Source: Ixodes scapularis (Eukaryota; Arthropoda; Arachnida; Ixodida; Ixodidae). Taken from it: a stretch of 64,000 nucleotides of DNA. Where the stretch lies: contig NW_024609836.1 in assembly GCF_016920785.2 (NCBI RefSeq), positions 11,872,018-11,936,017 of the forward strand, written 5' to 3'. Of the stretch, positions 32,234-43,814 are shown one piece after another. The notes under the pieces were generated by a model. It had not been told where the DNA came from, did not search any database, and worked only from the letters and a program-made list of their open reading frames with translations. Both the position numbers and the translations under genes were made by a program. Position 1 is the stretch's first letter. Each line of letters starts with the position of its first letter.

Positions 32234-32848
32234 CCCCGCAGGGGGCACCTGTGAAAGCAGGTGTTTGGAGAGTGGCGTCTCCACGGACCCCGAGCCCCGC
32301 AGGGGGTGCCTGCACCTTAGGTGCTAGGTGCTTGGTGAGTAGCGTCACCACGGACCCTAACCACATTGGCAGCATCACAGACCTTGAGTAAAAAGTGGCT
32401 AAGACCCACCCACGTCTGGCTGTGCGTGGCGGGCCCGTGTCCGGGGAAAAGGGCATCCTGGTGGTTGAGCTGAACCCGGGGTAGGTTTGGACCCTTCGGG
32501 GCCCCCGGGTGAGGCAACACACCACTTTGGCCCCCGCTTCTCGTAGACGGGTGTCCTGGCTTGGCCCGACTAGGATGATGCAGTCAGTCGCCATTTCTTC
32601 TGCTATCCCCTCTTCTTTCTCTCTCCTCTTCTCTCGCCTTTTTTCCATTTCAACTTCTTTGGCGGCAAGGGCTAACCTTGGGTGGCAACAGACCCCCTGT
32701 CTAGCACCACACTGGGTTATAGTGCCTGGGCAGCGCTGATAGTGTAATGTCGTCAGCCAAGCCATTTTTGCTATGGCGCATTACCTATCCCCGTGTTGGG
32801 CTCCGTGGTGGGTGGCGCACCCGGGGCACCGAAGATCCTCCCATTATT
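32234..32848 (+). promoter_or_regulatory. E7 leader: two structured units, pyrimidine tract, upstream ATG
   Basis: Units start at 32234 and 32295. The first has the GAAA-loop hairpin CACCTGT/GCAGGTG and hairpin 2 GGAGA/TCTCC; the second has hairpin 2 GGTGA/TCACC. The end of unit 2 has decayed (CCCTAACCACATTGG). A pyrimidine-rich stretch lies near 32590-32660, and the conserved upstream ATG is at 32773. Confidence 0.55.
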
Positions 32849-34516
32849 ATGGGTTCCAAGCGAAACTTTCTTGATCGGCCTCTGAAAAGAGGCCGCACCG
32901 AAGCTCTACTCCTTGAAAAAACACTATCTACGCCTGAAAACTTTTCAAAATTCCTCGTGATGCATTCGGAGACTGAAAAACCTCTTGCCAAACTGTCCCC
33001 ATTCCTCGTCGCGAAGGTGATAGAGGGAGTGGTTGGAAAAGACTTCCATGCCAAGAAAATGTCATCTGGCGACCTCCTCATCCAGATTAACACTAAACGA
33101 CAAAGTGACGCCCTCTTATTGCTAAACTCTATCTCAGACTATAGGGTCACTGTCACAGCACACCGCACCCTTAACACCGTTCAAGGCGTCATCTCTGAGG
33201 ATGACCTCCTTGATACGCCGGAGAAAGAAGTCGTTGAGGGGCTGGCCACGCAGGGAGTGACGGCTGCACGGCGGATCACCCTGTTAATACTGCAGATTGG
33301 GCGAGTTGGTAAGGCATCTTGGACTCTGGTGCATTAGTATTATTCTCCTTTATTTTCCTTTTCTTTGTCTTCTATTCATCTGTTTTCCTTTTCTTTTTCT
33401 TTTGCCTTCCCCCATTTGCCTTGTCTTTCCCCTTTTCTTCCTTGGCAACCTATGCCTTGGGGTCGAAGAAGAGGAAGTTTGAAATACAATTCAGTTGATA
33501 GTTCAGCGCTGTGTGAGTGTATTTTTTTGTGTGTTTGGATTTTGAATAACTGTCTACTTACGCTGGTTCGTGAGGATCACCCTGTGTCGGGACGGTGTAG
33601 AATTGAAAACAAAACATTGTTTTAACTTTCGAATCAACCTCTCTCCCCGAAGTTGTTAGAGCCGGCTACCTCCAGTGCCGCGTCCGCCCATATGTGCCCA
33701 GTCCGCTGCGCTGCTTTAAGTGCCAGCGGTTCGGGCATGGGTCGCGGAGCTGCCGGGTGACTAACAAGTTTGCCAAGTGCTCTAGTAAAGAGCACGTTGC
33801 TGAAGCATGTGAGAGCGAACCTCTGTGTTCAAACTGTGAAGGCCACCACCCTGCCTATTCCAGATCCTGCCCTGTCTGGAAACAAGAAAAAAAAATCTTG
33901 CACTAAAAATTAAAGAAAATATAAGCTACATTGATGCAAAGAAGCGCTTTGCATTTATCTCTAAAGGGTCTTATGCCCAGGCGTGCACAGGGGTCCGGCA
34001 CGGTCAGTGGTGTCGACGGGAACGCAGACGTCCTCGGACGACCTGCGTCTCCCGTTAGGTCCCCCTTCCTCGGGAGTAGTGCCAGTTGCACTGCCTCCAA
34101 ACCGCAAGGTGGATGCTCCCTCATCAGCGTCCACCTCGGGAGCGGTGCCCATGGCACCGCCTTCAAACCGCAAGGTGGATGCTGCTGCGTCAGCATCCAC
34201 CTCAGGGCAGGGTATGACCTCCCCTACCCCACCTGCTGCTTCGGTCCCTCGGGGCCGGGGTCTCCAATCCCGGAACTCTGGTCCTCAGAGGCAGCCTGGG
34301 GAGCCCCCCAAGCAGTTGACCTCTGCAGGTCAACTTGAGGCCATTGCCTCCCCAACAGAGGAGCCAATGGATGAGAGCGGACCCAGATCTGACGAGGACG
34401 CCCTCCTCTCGGGATCTGAGTCTTCCTCTTGCGCTCCCAGTGGTCCCACTGGGAAACAGAAGGAAGCTATGAAAAAGAAAAATGCCCCGCGTATTAAGAT
34501 CGATTTTAAGACCTGA
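32849..34516 (+). pseudogene. E7 ORF1, gag-like protein, interrupted and frameshifted
   Basis: ATG at 32849 (MGSKRNFLD). Open through SPFLVAKVIEG, KKMSSGDLLIQI and GVISEDDLLDTPEKEVVEGL to ARRITL, where a 289-bp insert breaks it (33285-33573). After the insert: RVRPYVPSPLRCFKCQRF, with knuckle 2 lacking its first Cys (FAKCSSKEHVAEAC) and knuckle 3 complete (CSNCEGHHPAYSRSC). A further frame change near 33900-33990 follows. The C-terminal region has two similar basic repeats (PPSNRKVDA type) and ends EEPMDESGPRSDEDA...KKKNAPRIKIDFKT. This ending differs from the DMEWQ type. Confidence 0.82.
33285..33573 (+). mobile_element. 289-bp insert in E7 ORF1 with 12-bp duplication
   Basis: The flanks repeat GGATCACCCTGT exactly (33273-33284 and 33574-33585), and ORF1 reads through if the insert and one copy are ignored. 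The insert starts near GCAGATTGGGCGAGTTGGTA, which resembles a tRNA-type A box, then has a pyrimidine-rich middle. A GGTTCGTGA near its end recalls a weak B box. A tRNA-derived SINE is plausible. There is no clear tail. Confidence 0.7.
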
Positions 34517-34607
34517 TGATGCCTTTTGATCAGTATGTTCTTGTCTTTTTTTTTCTCTTTTCGCGTTTTTTCTAACTTTTAATATTTGCTCTACTGTTTT
34601 TTAAATA

Positions 34608-37600
34608 ATGAGTTTTATGCAGTGGAACTGCAGAGGTCTTTTTAGTAATTTGGACGATGTGAGGTTCTTGTTACACAAACATGAACCTTCCGTATTCTGT
34701 CTGCAGGAAACATATCTGAAGCCATCTAATATAAATTTTCTTAAATCGTATCAGATATATAGGAGGGATCGCGTGACGACCTCTGGCGCTTCTGGGGGAG
34801 TTGCAATTATAGTAGACAGTAGTTTACCTGCCTGCGAAGTCTCCCTTAACACTCCTCTGGAGGCCGTTGCTACGAGATCGCCTCATTACCATCTGCTCCA
34901 TTTACATCCCTCCTTCATCATCCTTGGAACTTTCCCAGCGCGAAGCCTTAGCTGACCAACTGCCTGAACCTTTTATTTTAATGGGTGATTTTAATGCACA
35001 TAACCCGCTCTGGGGTGGTGATCGGACTGACACCCGGGTTTCTTACTGTGGCACGGTTTTTGTCTCTTAGAGAAGTGTTTGTTTTAAATACTGGAGCACC
35101 AACATATTTCAGTTCTCATAACTGCTCTTTCTCTCGTCTTGACCTCACTATTTGTTCATCTGCGATTTTTAGCGACTTTACCTGGAACGTATTAGATAAC
35201 CCTTATGGGAGCGACCACTTCCCAGTGTACCTTACTCCGCTAGAAGTTCTACCTAGGCTTCCTTGTTGTCCTCCTCGTTGGAAGATCTCTTTAGCAGGTT
35301 GGGAGCTTTTTAAGTCAAGCTTTCCTTCCTCCTTGGATCTTTTACAAGTGGTCTCTGTGGACGATGGAAATGCACTAATAACAACAGCAATCCTTGAAGA
35401 AGCCCGTTTGTCCATCCCACAGACATCCGGCAACCTGCCGAGACGCCCGAAGCCATGGTGGGATGATGAGTGCAGAGAATCCCGAAAGCGACAAAACTGT
35501 TCTTGGGGAAGGTTTAGAAGGTATCCGACCTCCAGAAACCTCCTGGCATTTAAACAGTTGCGGGCAAAAGCCCGCTATATCAGAAAACAGGCCAAAAAGA
35601 GATCCTTTTGCTTGTATGCATCCTCCATCAATAGCTACACACCAGCCAAGATTGTCTGGGACAGAGTGGGAAGAATGGAGGGCGACTACCGTTCTTTCTC
35701 AATCCCCTTGCTTTTAGCTGAGAATGGAGAAGCTTATTCATCGGTATATGAACAAGCCAGTGCACTGGGTAAGCACTTTGCACAAGTCTCCAGTTCCGAA
35801 AATTACACTGCAGAGTTTCTATGGTTTAAATCGAAATGTGAGAGAACTCCAATTTGTATGTCAAATGATTGTGCTGAAGAATATAACCGTCCATTTTCCC
35901 TTGTCGAGCTTCGTCGAGCCCTTGCTGCTGCAAAACCCACATCCCCTGGACCTGATTGAGTTCACCTCACTATGCTTTCCCACATACCTGATACATTTCT
36001 TGTCACTCTCCTTCAGGTTTTTAACATAATCTGGGCGAAAGGGAAATTTCCCAGCTCCTGGAAACAGGTTGTGGTCTTTCCCATTTTAAAACAGGAAAAG
36101 ACAGAAGCAAAGCCACGAGCTACAGGCCAATTGCCCTCACTAGCTGTCTGGGAAAGACGTTTGAACGGCTGGTCAACAGTAGACTCTTCTACGTGCTAGA
36201 ACTGAAGAAACTTCTAAGTAATTTCCAATGTGGTTTCCGCACTTCCAAGTCTACTGTTGACCATCTGGTGCGGCTCGAAACGACCGTCCGGGAGGCTTTT
36301 GTAAATAGGCAGTTTTGTCTTTCGGTGTTTTTTGACCTTGAAAAGGCCTACGACACCGCCTGGCGCTACGGCATACTTCAGGACCTCATCTCGATGTGCA
36401 TAAAATGGAGAATGTTTAACTGCATTTCCGACTTTCTGCAGGATCGTGGCTTTCAGGTACGCCTGGGGGCTACGCTCTCTGACCCTTTCCCCCAGGAGAA
36501 TGGCGTACCGCAGGGCTGTGTCTTGAGCGTCACTTTGTTTATTATAAAAATGAATTCTCTGTCTCAGGTGATTCCGCCCATGGTCTCCCATTCTCTTTAC
36601 GTTGATGATGTCCAAGTTTGCTTTTCTTCGTGTAATTTAGCTATCTGTGAGCGCCAAGTTCAACTGACGGTGAACAAGATGAGTAGGTGGGCTGATCAGA
36701 ACGGTTTTCGGTTTTCCGCCGAGAAAACTGTGGCAGTCTGTTTTTCTCGAAGGCGGGGAGTATTTTTTGTTCCATCGCTGTCCATCAAAGCTGCGCCCAT
36801 TCCTGTTAGGTCAGAACATAAATTCCTCGGTTCAGTATTTGAGAGCAAGCTAACCTTTGGCTCACATGTGAAGGCTCTAAGAATTAAATGTCAGCGGAAA
36901 TTAAACATTCTTAAAGTCCTGGCACACCGTTCTTGGGGTTCAGACCGTCTCTGCCTTTTACGACTTTATAGGGCATGTGTTCGTTCTGTGCTGGATTATG
37001 GCAGCATTGTCTACGGTTCTGCTAAGCCCTCTACGCTTAAGATGTTGGACCCGGTTCACAATCAGGGCATTCGACTAGCAATCGGGGCCTTTCGAACATC
37101 GCCAGTGCTTAGCTTGTATGCTGAGTCAAATGAGTGGTCGCTTGATAAACGGAGGTTTTACCTTAGCGCACGGTACTATCTAAGACTGCGGACTCTCCCT
37201 CAACATCCAAATTTTTCTTTGACTAACAACGTAAATTATGAACAAACCTTTCAAAACAAGCCGTCTGTAACACGTCCCTTTGCGCTCCGCGTGAGGGATG
37301 CCGCAGAGAAGTACAGCTTTGATATATCCTCTCCTGTTGTGGAAACTCCACAGAGATTTGCTCCTTGGGATGATATAGCCGTAACATGCAACCTCTCATT
37401 AACAAAGTACAACAAGAGAGTTGTCGACTGCAGTGTTATAAAACAGGAATTCTTCGAGATAGCAAGCCGTTACGAGACCGGCAAGAGTTTCTTCACCGAT
37501 GGGACGAAGGTCATTGATTATGTTGGATGTGCTGTGGTGGGGCAGTCCTTCCAGCGTGTTAGACGAATTAACCCCGAGGCATCTGTTTTCACTGCTGAGC

Positions 37601-38316
37601 TTCTAGGGCTGATATTAGCTGTCGAACAAATAATTAAACAAAAGTTTAGGAAATCCATAGTATTTTCAGACTCGCTTAGTTGCCTCCTTGCACTTGACTC
37701 AGCAACATCCTGGAACCACCCCCTCATTTCTCTACTCCGTGGTAAAATAATAAAGGCCCGCAAGCAAAATATTGATATTCAGTTCTGCTGGGTACCCAGT
37801 CATATAGGAGTACACGGCAATGAGGAGGCTGACCGAGCTGCAAGTACATGTATAAAAAGGTCCATTGAAACCCACGCCATTCCAGCGACTGACTATAGAA
37901 CTACTCTGCGAAAGAAAATAAAACGTTCCTGGCAAGTGGAGTGGAGCTCTGACTGTTGCAATAAGCTCCATAGTATTAAGCCTACTTTGAGTGAATGGCG
38001 CAGTGCCAGACATCGAGAAAGGTTTTACGAAGTTATTCTGTGCCGGCTGCGAATAGGACACACACGCCTAACTCACGGGTACCTCTTAAAAAGCGAAGAC
38101 CCTCCAGTGTGCGATTACTGCTTTGAAACTTTAAGTGTACTCCACATGCTTCTAGTATGCCCGCAATTTCATAATGAACGCTGCACCTACTTCCCAATCT
38201 TTTTTAGAGAGCATATTCCGTTCCACCTGGCACTTTTGCTCGGAGACGAGCCTCTTGTCCCACATACACAAGTGTTCAACTTCTTAAAGAATATTGGTAT
38301 TTTAAACCGCCTTTAG
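34608..38316 (+). pseudogene. E7 ORF2, endonuclease-RT-RNase H polyprotein, damaged
   Basis: Starts FMQWNCRGLFSNLDD; LQETYL replaces LQETH; ILMGDFNAHNPLWGG and YGSDHFPVYL complete the endonuclease. Frames change near 34880 and 35040. An in-frame TGA at 35957-35959 lies just after PTSPGPD at the RT start, and another shift falls near 36100. From 36193 the frame is open to the end: FFDLEKAYDTAW, GVPQGCVLSVTLF, YVDDVQVCFSS, RNase H (FFTDGTK, FTAELLGLILAVE, VFSDSLSCL, WVPSHIGVHGNEEAD), zinc segment CDYCFETLSVLHMLLVC, end GILNRL. RT and RNase H are well kept. Confidence 0.87.
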
Positions 38317-38392
38317 CAGATTTTAGCAAAGTGAAATTTAGCAATGTATAATTTATCCGCCGAGTCTTGTGATATTTACTCACCATGTGTTT

Positions 38393-38451
38393 GGCGCACT
38401 ATGGCCCGAGTTGCTGCTGCGCCAAAAAACCCCAAATTCATTCATTCATTC
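38393..38451 (+). other. E7 3' hairpin and (ATTC)n tail
   Basis: GGCGCA (38393-38398) pairs with TGCGCC (38418-38423). The tail is ATTC repeats. It is shared in form with E8. Confidence 0.83.
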
Positions 38452-40631
38452 TACCTGAAACATTTCTAGTCATTCTCCTCCAGTTTTTTAACATCACCTT
38501 GGCGAAAGGAAAGTTTCCTAGCACCTGGAAACAGGCTATTGTCATCCCCACCTTAAAACAAGGAAAGGACAGAAGTAAAGCCACGAGCTACAGGCCAATT
38601 GCCCTTACTAGCTGTTCGGGGAAAACTTTTGAGCGGCTGGTCAACAACAGGCTAATCTACATACTAGAAGAAAAGAACCTACTAAGCAATTTCCAGTGTG
38701 GTTTCCGCACTTCCAGGTCTACTGTTGACCACCTGGTACGTCTTGAGATGACGGTCCGCGAGGCTTTCATAAATAAGCAATTTTGTCTGTCTGTATTTTT
38801 CGACCTTGAAAAAGCTTACGACACCGCCTGGCGATACGGCATACTCCAGGACCTTATGTCGATGAACAAAAAAGGGAGAATGTTCAACTGCATTGCTGAC
38901 TTTCTGCAGGATCGTAGCTTTCAGGTACGCCCGGGATCTACAATCTCCGACCCTTTCCCCCAGGAGAATGGCGTGCCGCAGGGCTGTGTCTTAAGCGTCA
39001 CTTTCTTTATTATAAAGATAAATTCTTTATCTCAAGTAATTCCGCCCACAATCTCTCATTCTCTTTACGTCGACGATGTCCAGGTTTTTTTTTTTTTTTT
39101 TTCATGTAACTTAGCCATCTGTGAGCGACAAGTTCAGCTTACGATAAACAGGATGAGTAGGTGGGCTGACCAGAATGGCTTCCGGTTTTCTGCCGAGAAG
39201 ACTGTGGCTGTTTGTTTTTCTCGAAAACGAGGAATGTCTCCTGAGCCATCATTGTATATTAAAGGTACACCCATTCCGGTTAAATCGGAGCATAAGTTTT
39301 TAGGCCTAGTATTCGATAGTAAATTAACTCTTGGCCCACATATAAAGGAACTAAGATTAAAATGTCAGCGAAAGTCGAATCTTCTTAAGGTCCTTGCACA
39401 CCGTTCTTGGGGTTCCGACCGTGTCTGCCTTTGCGAATCTACAGGGCCTGTGTTCGCTCAGTTTTGGATTATGGAAGTATTGTTTATGGTTCTGCCAAAC
39501 CCTCTACACTTAAAATGTTAGACCCAATTCATCACCAGGGAATCAGACTGGCAACCGGAGCCTTTCGAACGTCCCCCGTGCCCAGCTTGTGTGCCGAGTC
39601 AAATGAGTGGCCGCTTGATAAACGTAGGTTTTATCTTAGCACGCAGTACTATTTAAGACTCCGTACTCTTCCACAGCACCCAAATTTTTCTTTGATTGAA
39701 AGCATAAAATATGAGCAGGCCTTTCAAAACAAGCCATCCGTAACGCTTCTCTTTGCACTTCATGTGAAGGATGCTGCAGCGACTTACAGTTTTGATATAT
39801 CCTGTTCTGTCATAGAAACTGAACAAAGACTTGCTCCTTGGGATGACCTAACTATAACATGCGACCTCTCTTTGACAAAATACAACAAGAAAGTGGCCGC
39901 TTCTAGTGTTATAAAACAAGAATTTTTTGAGATTGCTAGTCGTTATGAGACGGACAAAAGTTTCTTTACTGATGGGATGAAAGGTGCTGGCTATGCTGGC
40001 TGCGCTGCGGTTGGGCAGTCCTACCAACGTGTTATTCGAATTAATGCCAACGCATCTGTGTTTACAGCTGAGCTTCATGGACTCTTAGTGATCGTAAATG
40101 AAATAATCAAACAAAAATACAGATTGTCTGTGATATTTACAGACTCGCTCAGTTCCCTCCTTGCCCTTAACTCTGCAACATCCTGGAAGTATCCCCTGGT
40201 TTGTCTGCTTCGTGTTAAATTAATAAATGCTATAAAGCGAAACATTACTATTCACTTTTGCTGGGTTCCTAGCCATATAGGAATACACGGCAATGAGCAA
40301 GCCGACCGAGCCGCAGGTGCATGTGTAAACAGGTCCATTGAAATTCACACCCTTCCAGTGACAGACTATAGAACCACACTACGAAATAAAATCAAAGATT
40401 CTTGGCAAGTAGAGTGGGACTCCGACTCTCAGAATAAGCTACATAGAGTTAAGCCTCTTTTAAGTGAATGACCCAATACTAGACGTCGGGAAACGCCGCT
40501 CCTACATTTCGATTTTTTTCAGAAAACAAATCCCTTTCCACTTGGCACTTTTGCTTGGAGACGAGCCTGTTACTCCGTACAGACAAGTTTTTAACTTTTT
40601 AGAAAAGTTTAATATTTTACATCGACTTTAA
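38452..40631 (+). pseudogene. E8 ORF2, RT and RNase H part, damaged
   Basis: RT motifs: SYRPIALTSCSGKTFERL, FFDLEKAYDTAW, GVPQGCVLSVTFF, YVDDVQV. An 18-base T run (39085-39102) follows directly, replacing the usual CFSS by Phe residues without losing the frame. A frameshift lies near 39420-39430, then the RNase H (FFTDGMK, FTAELHGLLVIVNE, FTDSLSSL, WVPSHIGIHGNEQAD). A stop at 40469-40471 replaces a Trp codon. The zinc segment that normally follows is deleted, and the end (LLLGDEPVTPY) resumes in another frame to about 40631. Confidence 0.84.
39085..39102 (+). repeat. T18 homopolymer inside RT frame
   Basis: Eighteen T bases just after the YVDD catalytic motif of E8. The E7 equivalent is a mixed T/C/G stretch of similar length, so a slippage-type change or a sequencing/assembly artefact is possible. 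Confidence 0.85.
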
Positions 40632-40719
40632 ACTACAGTTTTCTTTAAGTGATATTTGATATTTTGATCCGCTGCAATAATAAACATTTAGCCTGGTGAT
40701 GTCTCCTTACCCTGTGTTT

Positions 40720-40778
40720 GGCGCACTATGGCCTATGTTACTGCTGCGCCAGAAAACTCCAAATTCATTCATTCATTC
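40720..40778 (+). other. E8 3' hairpin and (ATTC)n tail
   Basis: GGCGCA (40720-40725) pairs with TGCGCC (40745-40750), followed by ATTC repeats to about 40778. Confidence 0.83.
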
Positions 40779-40874
40779 AGTTTGTGGCGCCCCAATGCCT
40801 GACGTCCGACCGCCCTTTTTTGCCGTTTAAGGTATTTCGCGGACCTCGCTGGGAACGCAGATGACGGCATTTCC

Positions 40875-42560
40875 GAATGTCAAACCGGGCACAGCAACAG
40901 CCTTCCAAAGTTCTCGGGTGACAGCATAACGCTCGTAGCTCTCGAGGCTCCTCCGCTTTCGTGGTACATTACTGTTTTGTACTGAGGATGTCTTGAAGGG
41001 CCTTGGTGGTATGTGGCCGAATGCTCCTCCGTAGTCAATAGCGTCACCCCGAGGTATCTGTAGTTGGCTTGAACAGGTATTGCTGTATCCTGCAGAGTGA
41101 GTGATCCCAGGCTACTTTCCCCACCGGAAAAAATTACTGTGGCTGACTCGTCGGTATTGAAGCGTGGTCGGAGTTGGGTTGCTTCTCTCTTACATGCGAC
41201 CGCCAATCGCCTCATGTCCTCCACAATGTCCGCCATCAGCACTAGATCGTCAGCCTAGGCAAGTTCGGGTAATCGCTGTGCCGATACATCGCCATGTTGA
41301 CGGTGCACCAGGGAGAAACCGATGCCAGTGTCTTGAAGTGCCTTTTCCATGCGAGATGCATACATCATATAAAGCGTTGGCGACAATAGACAGCCCTGCC
41401 TTAATCCATTTTCTTTTTCAACTTCGCTTGATTTCACGCCATTAAAATATACTGTTACACGATTGCCATCAAATCATTGCATTAGACTCACCTAAGCTCC
41501 AGGCATGCTCATGTGACGTGGCCTGTCAACCAGCATGTAATGAGGGAGACGGTCATAAGCTTTGGCATTATCTAAGAAACAGCATACTAGTGTTCGGTGC
41601 TCCGCTCGTGCAATCTCAATACAAGTCAGAACAGACAGCATGTCATCCAGCCGACGACCAACTCGGAAGCCGTTTTACAGATCTGTGAGCACGCCGGTTT
41701 CCTCAGCCCATTGTGCGATGCGCAAGTTGATGATAGTCGCGAACTGTCTGCAGGCCACTGCAGTGACGGTTAGTGGATGGTAGTCACACAGCAGCTGCTT
41801 GTTGCCTGCTTTCTTTGGGATAAAGGTAACTCGACCGTGCTTTCAGTAACTAGGAACCTGGTCATCTCCGCAGCATATACGACTGAAGAGGTGCGCCAAT
41901 TGCTCCCGTGCTTCAGGGCCTAGGCCTTTGAATACTTTTGTCCGATATTCCATCCAGGCCCGGTGCAGTGCTGCCATTTAACCGCGCCAGTGCGCTTTCG
42001 ACCAGTACTCGTCCGACTGCTGTTTGGCTGTCATTTATAGATGTAGGCAGCGAACTATCTTCGACGTATGTCACGCCGAATAAGGTGTAGAGGTGTTCAT
42101 CCAAGAGCATCTTCACATTTTGTACCTTACCTTTGTTTTCGGCATCTATCCGTCTAGAGTGCCAATATAGAGCCGAAACGTCTCTCCAGCCTTTCTTCCA
42201 CCTTTCCTAATATCTGCCATCTTTTTGCAGCCATGAACTTGCCTTTTCCCTTCGACAATATCGTGGGTTTTCGCCTTGAGTGTCTGGTGCTCCTCCCACA
42301 GTCGCAGTGTTTCTGGTGGTTTTCCAAGCGTTCTTAGCGCCCGGCTATCTTCCCGGTAATCGTCCTGCCTACGTTGGATGGCCCCCCGGATTTCAGCGTC
42401 CCACCACTTAACAAGCCGCCTTTTTCCTGGTGTGCCTCTCACTGTAGCAATACCTGCTTGAGCTCACCGGCATATTCTTCATACGTGAGGGCATTTATAC
42501 GGGTATCACTTTCTTCAAAGTCACCGCATACTACCTCGATATCGCGTTCACGTAACTGAA
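40875..42560 (-). pseudogene. Decayed LINE ORF2 of a different lineage
   Basis: Minus-strand remnants in the correct order of a non-LTR ORF2. A pre-RT linker (WWDAEIRGAIQRRQDDYR, 42146-42442) comes first, then the RT start (ARLNGSTAPGLDGIS, 41913-42116). The next part has GLRQGCLLSPTLYMMYASRM (41255-41437), followed by the ADD-type region and thumb (MADIVEDMRRLAV, YRYLGVTLLT, 40880-41242). Many stops and shifts separate the pieces. Unlike the E family it has LRQGCLLSP rather than VPQGGVLS. The clade is not assigned. Confidence 0.72.
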
Positions 42561-42785
42561 AGGTTACTTCCCAATGTGGCCGGATTCGGTAACGGGCGGC
42601 AGCTTGCGCCACTTAACCACCCCTTCTGATAATGCCGATGTTCCTGGTGCTTGTCTTGTTACAGACTGGTTCGTGACTCGTGACCACTCAACAGAAAAAA
42701 GACGATCGCTGGTCAATCGGAGCATTTTTGCCAGTCGAAACAAGGTCCCGTGGCACAGTGAAAAGTCCCTCCTCGTATTGTGCCG

Positions 42786-42794
42786 TCGCCGAGC
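42786..42794. repeat. MULE target-site duplication, left copy
   Basis: TCGCCGAGC, repeated exactly at 45902-45910. Nine base pairs is the usual size for Mutator-like elements. Confidence 0.85.
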
Positions 42795-42801
42795 GGGGAG
42801 C

Positions 42802-42891
42802 GGAGAAAAGCTCACCGGAGATAAGCTCACCGGAGATAAGCTCACCGGAGATAAGCTCACCGGAGAAAAGCTCACCGGAGAAAAGCTCACC
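42802..42891 (+). repeat. Subterminal tandem repeat, left (six 15-bp units)
   Basis: Six units of GGAGAWAAGCTCACC in a row; another half-unit follows near 42907. The array also occurs inverted at the right end, so the transposon ends are arrays of binding-site-like units. Confidence 0.88.
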
Positions 42892-43053
42892 GGAAAAATG
42901 TCAAATGCGGAGAAAAGCTCACTTAGATTTTGGTACAAGTAAAAAAGTTCACTAAGACTGCCAGAAGTAATCATTATTCCTACTTGTTTTCTTTTTTTTT
43001 TTTTGCCGAAACTGAATGAAACGACAAAAAAACTTTTGGTTTGTTGTGTTTTT

Positions 43054-43564
43054 ATGTAAGAGAGGGTAAAAGCGCTAAAAACAACGGACAAGTTAAAGAG
43101 ACGTACAACACAGAGCGCTACTTGCAACTGAAGTTTATTCCCAGGAAACACACATATATACACACCGTGAAATCGCGACATGTACTTAGGAAATGCGACA
43201 TCACCCCCTCATCGCTCGTCTGTCCGCTATCTATTTTACAAAAGATTTCAAAAACGCCATCTCAGAGCCAAACAGGGCTATAGATGGGGCGCTCAAAAAC
43301 GCCATCTCAGAGCCAAACATCAAAAACGCTATCTCAGAGCCAAACATCGCCCCATCTATAGCCCTGTCTGGCTCTGAGATGGCGTTTTTGAAATCTTTTG
43401 TAAAATAGATAGCGGACAGACGAGCGATGAGGGGGTGATGTCGCATTTCTAAAGTACATGTCGCGATTTCACGGTGTGTATATATGTGTGTTTCCTGGGA
43501 ATAAACTTCAGTTGCAAGTAGCGCTCTGTGTTGTACGTTTTAGCGCTTTTACCCTCTCTTACAT
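43054..43564. repeat. 511-bp near-perfect palindrome
   Basis: Left arm 43054-43291 and right arm 43348-43564 are reverse complements starting ATGTAAGAGAGGG. The left arm has about 20 extra bases near 43081-43100. The 56-bp centre holds further direct copies of the motif CGCCATCTCAGAGCCAAAC, which also occurs in the arms. It looks like a fold-back or MITE-type insert within the transposon. No clear target duplication is visible. Confidence 0.85.
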
Positions 43565-43814
43565 GGTTCTTCTGTCTTTTTTATGTATAACATCCTTCTG
43601 ACTGGCGCTGTAGCTGAAGACCTTGACATTGTAGGGCATTCCTATTGTTTCCCATTTTTTTTCTGGGAACAAGTATTTCTCCGCTCTCTTTGTGAGAAAT
43701 ACAGTCTGCTTTTTTATTGGTCAGAAGCTGTATGGTTATGCAAGAGGAGCTAAAGGAAATTGCATATATAAACAGCACCTCCTATCAAGTGACCAGTCCT
43801 GCCTTCCTTGTGTC

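Larger units (their letters stand above)
32234..38451 (+). mobile_element. E7: full-length retrotransposon with an insert in ORF1
   Basis: Leader start CCCCGCAGGGGG at 32234, ORF1, ORF2, 3' hairpin, (ATTC)n tail. About 5.9 kb without the 289-bp insert. Its ORF1 ends in the IDFKT type, unlike most copies. No target duplication can be recognised, because the left flank is unassigned DNA and the right flank is the middle of another ORF2 (E8). Confidence 0.85.
38452..40778 (+). mobile_element. E8: 5'-truncated retrotransposon copy
   Basis: Begins in the RT region of ORF2 (LPETFLVILLQFFN) directly at the E7 tail and runs to its own hairpin and (ATTC)n tail. It is the same subfamily as E7. The head-to-tail contact between the E7 tail and mid-ORF2 of E8 is explained either by 5' truncation at insertion or by recombination. 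Confidence 0.8.

Noticed and set aside
42564..43181. Minus-strand 205-codon frame with PVSFSPVSLSPVS repeats
   Set aside because: It is the 15-bp subterminal MULE array read in a frame; a shadow of the repeat, not a gene.
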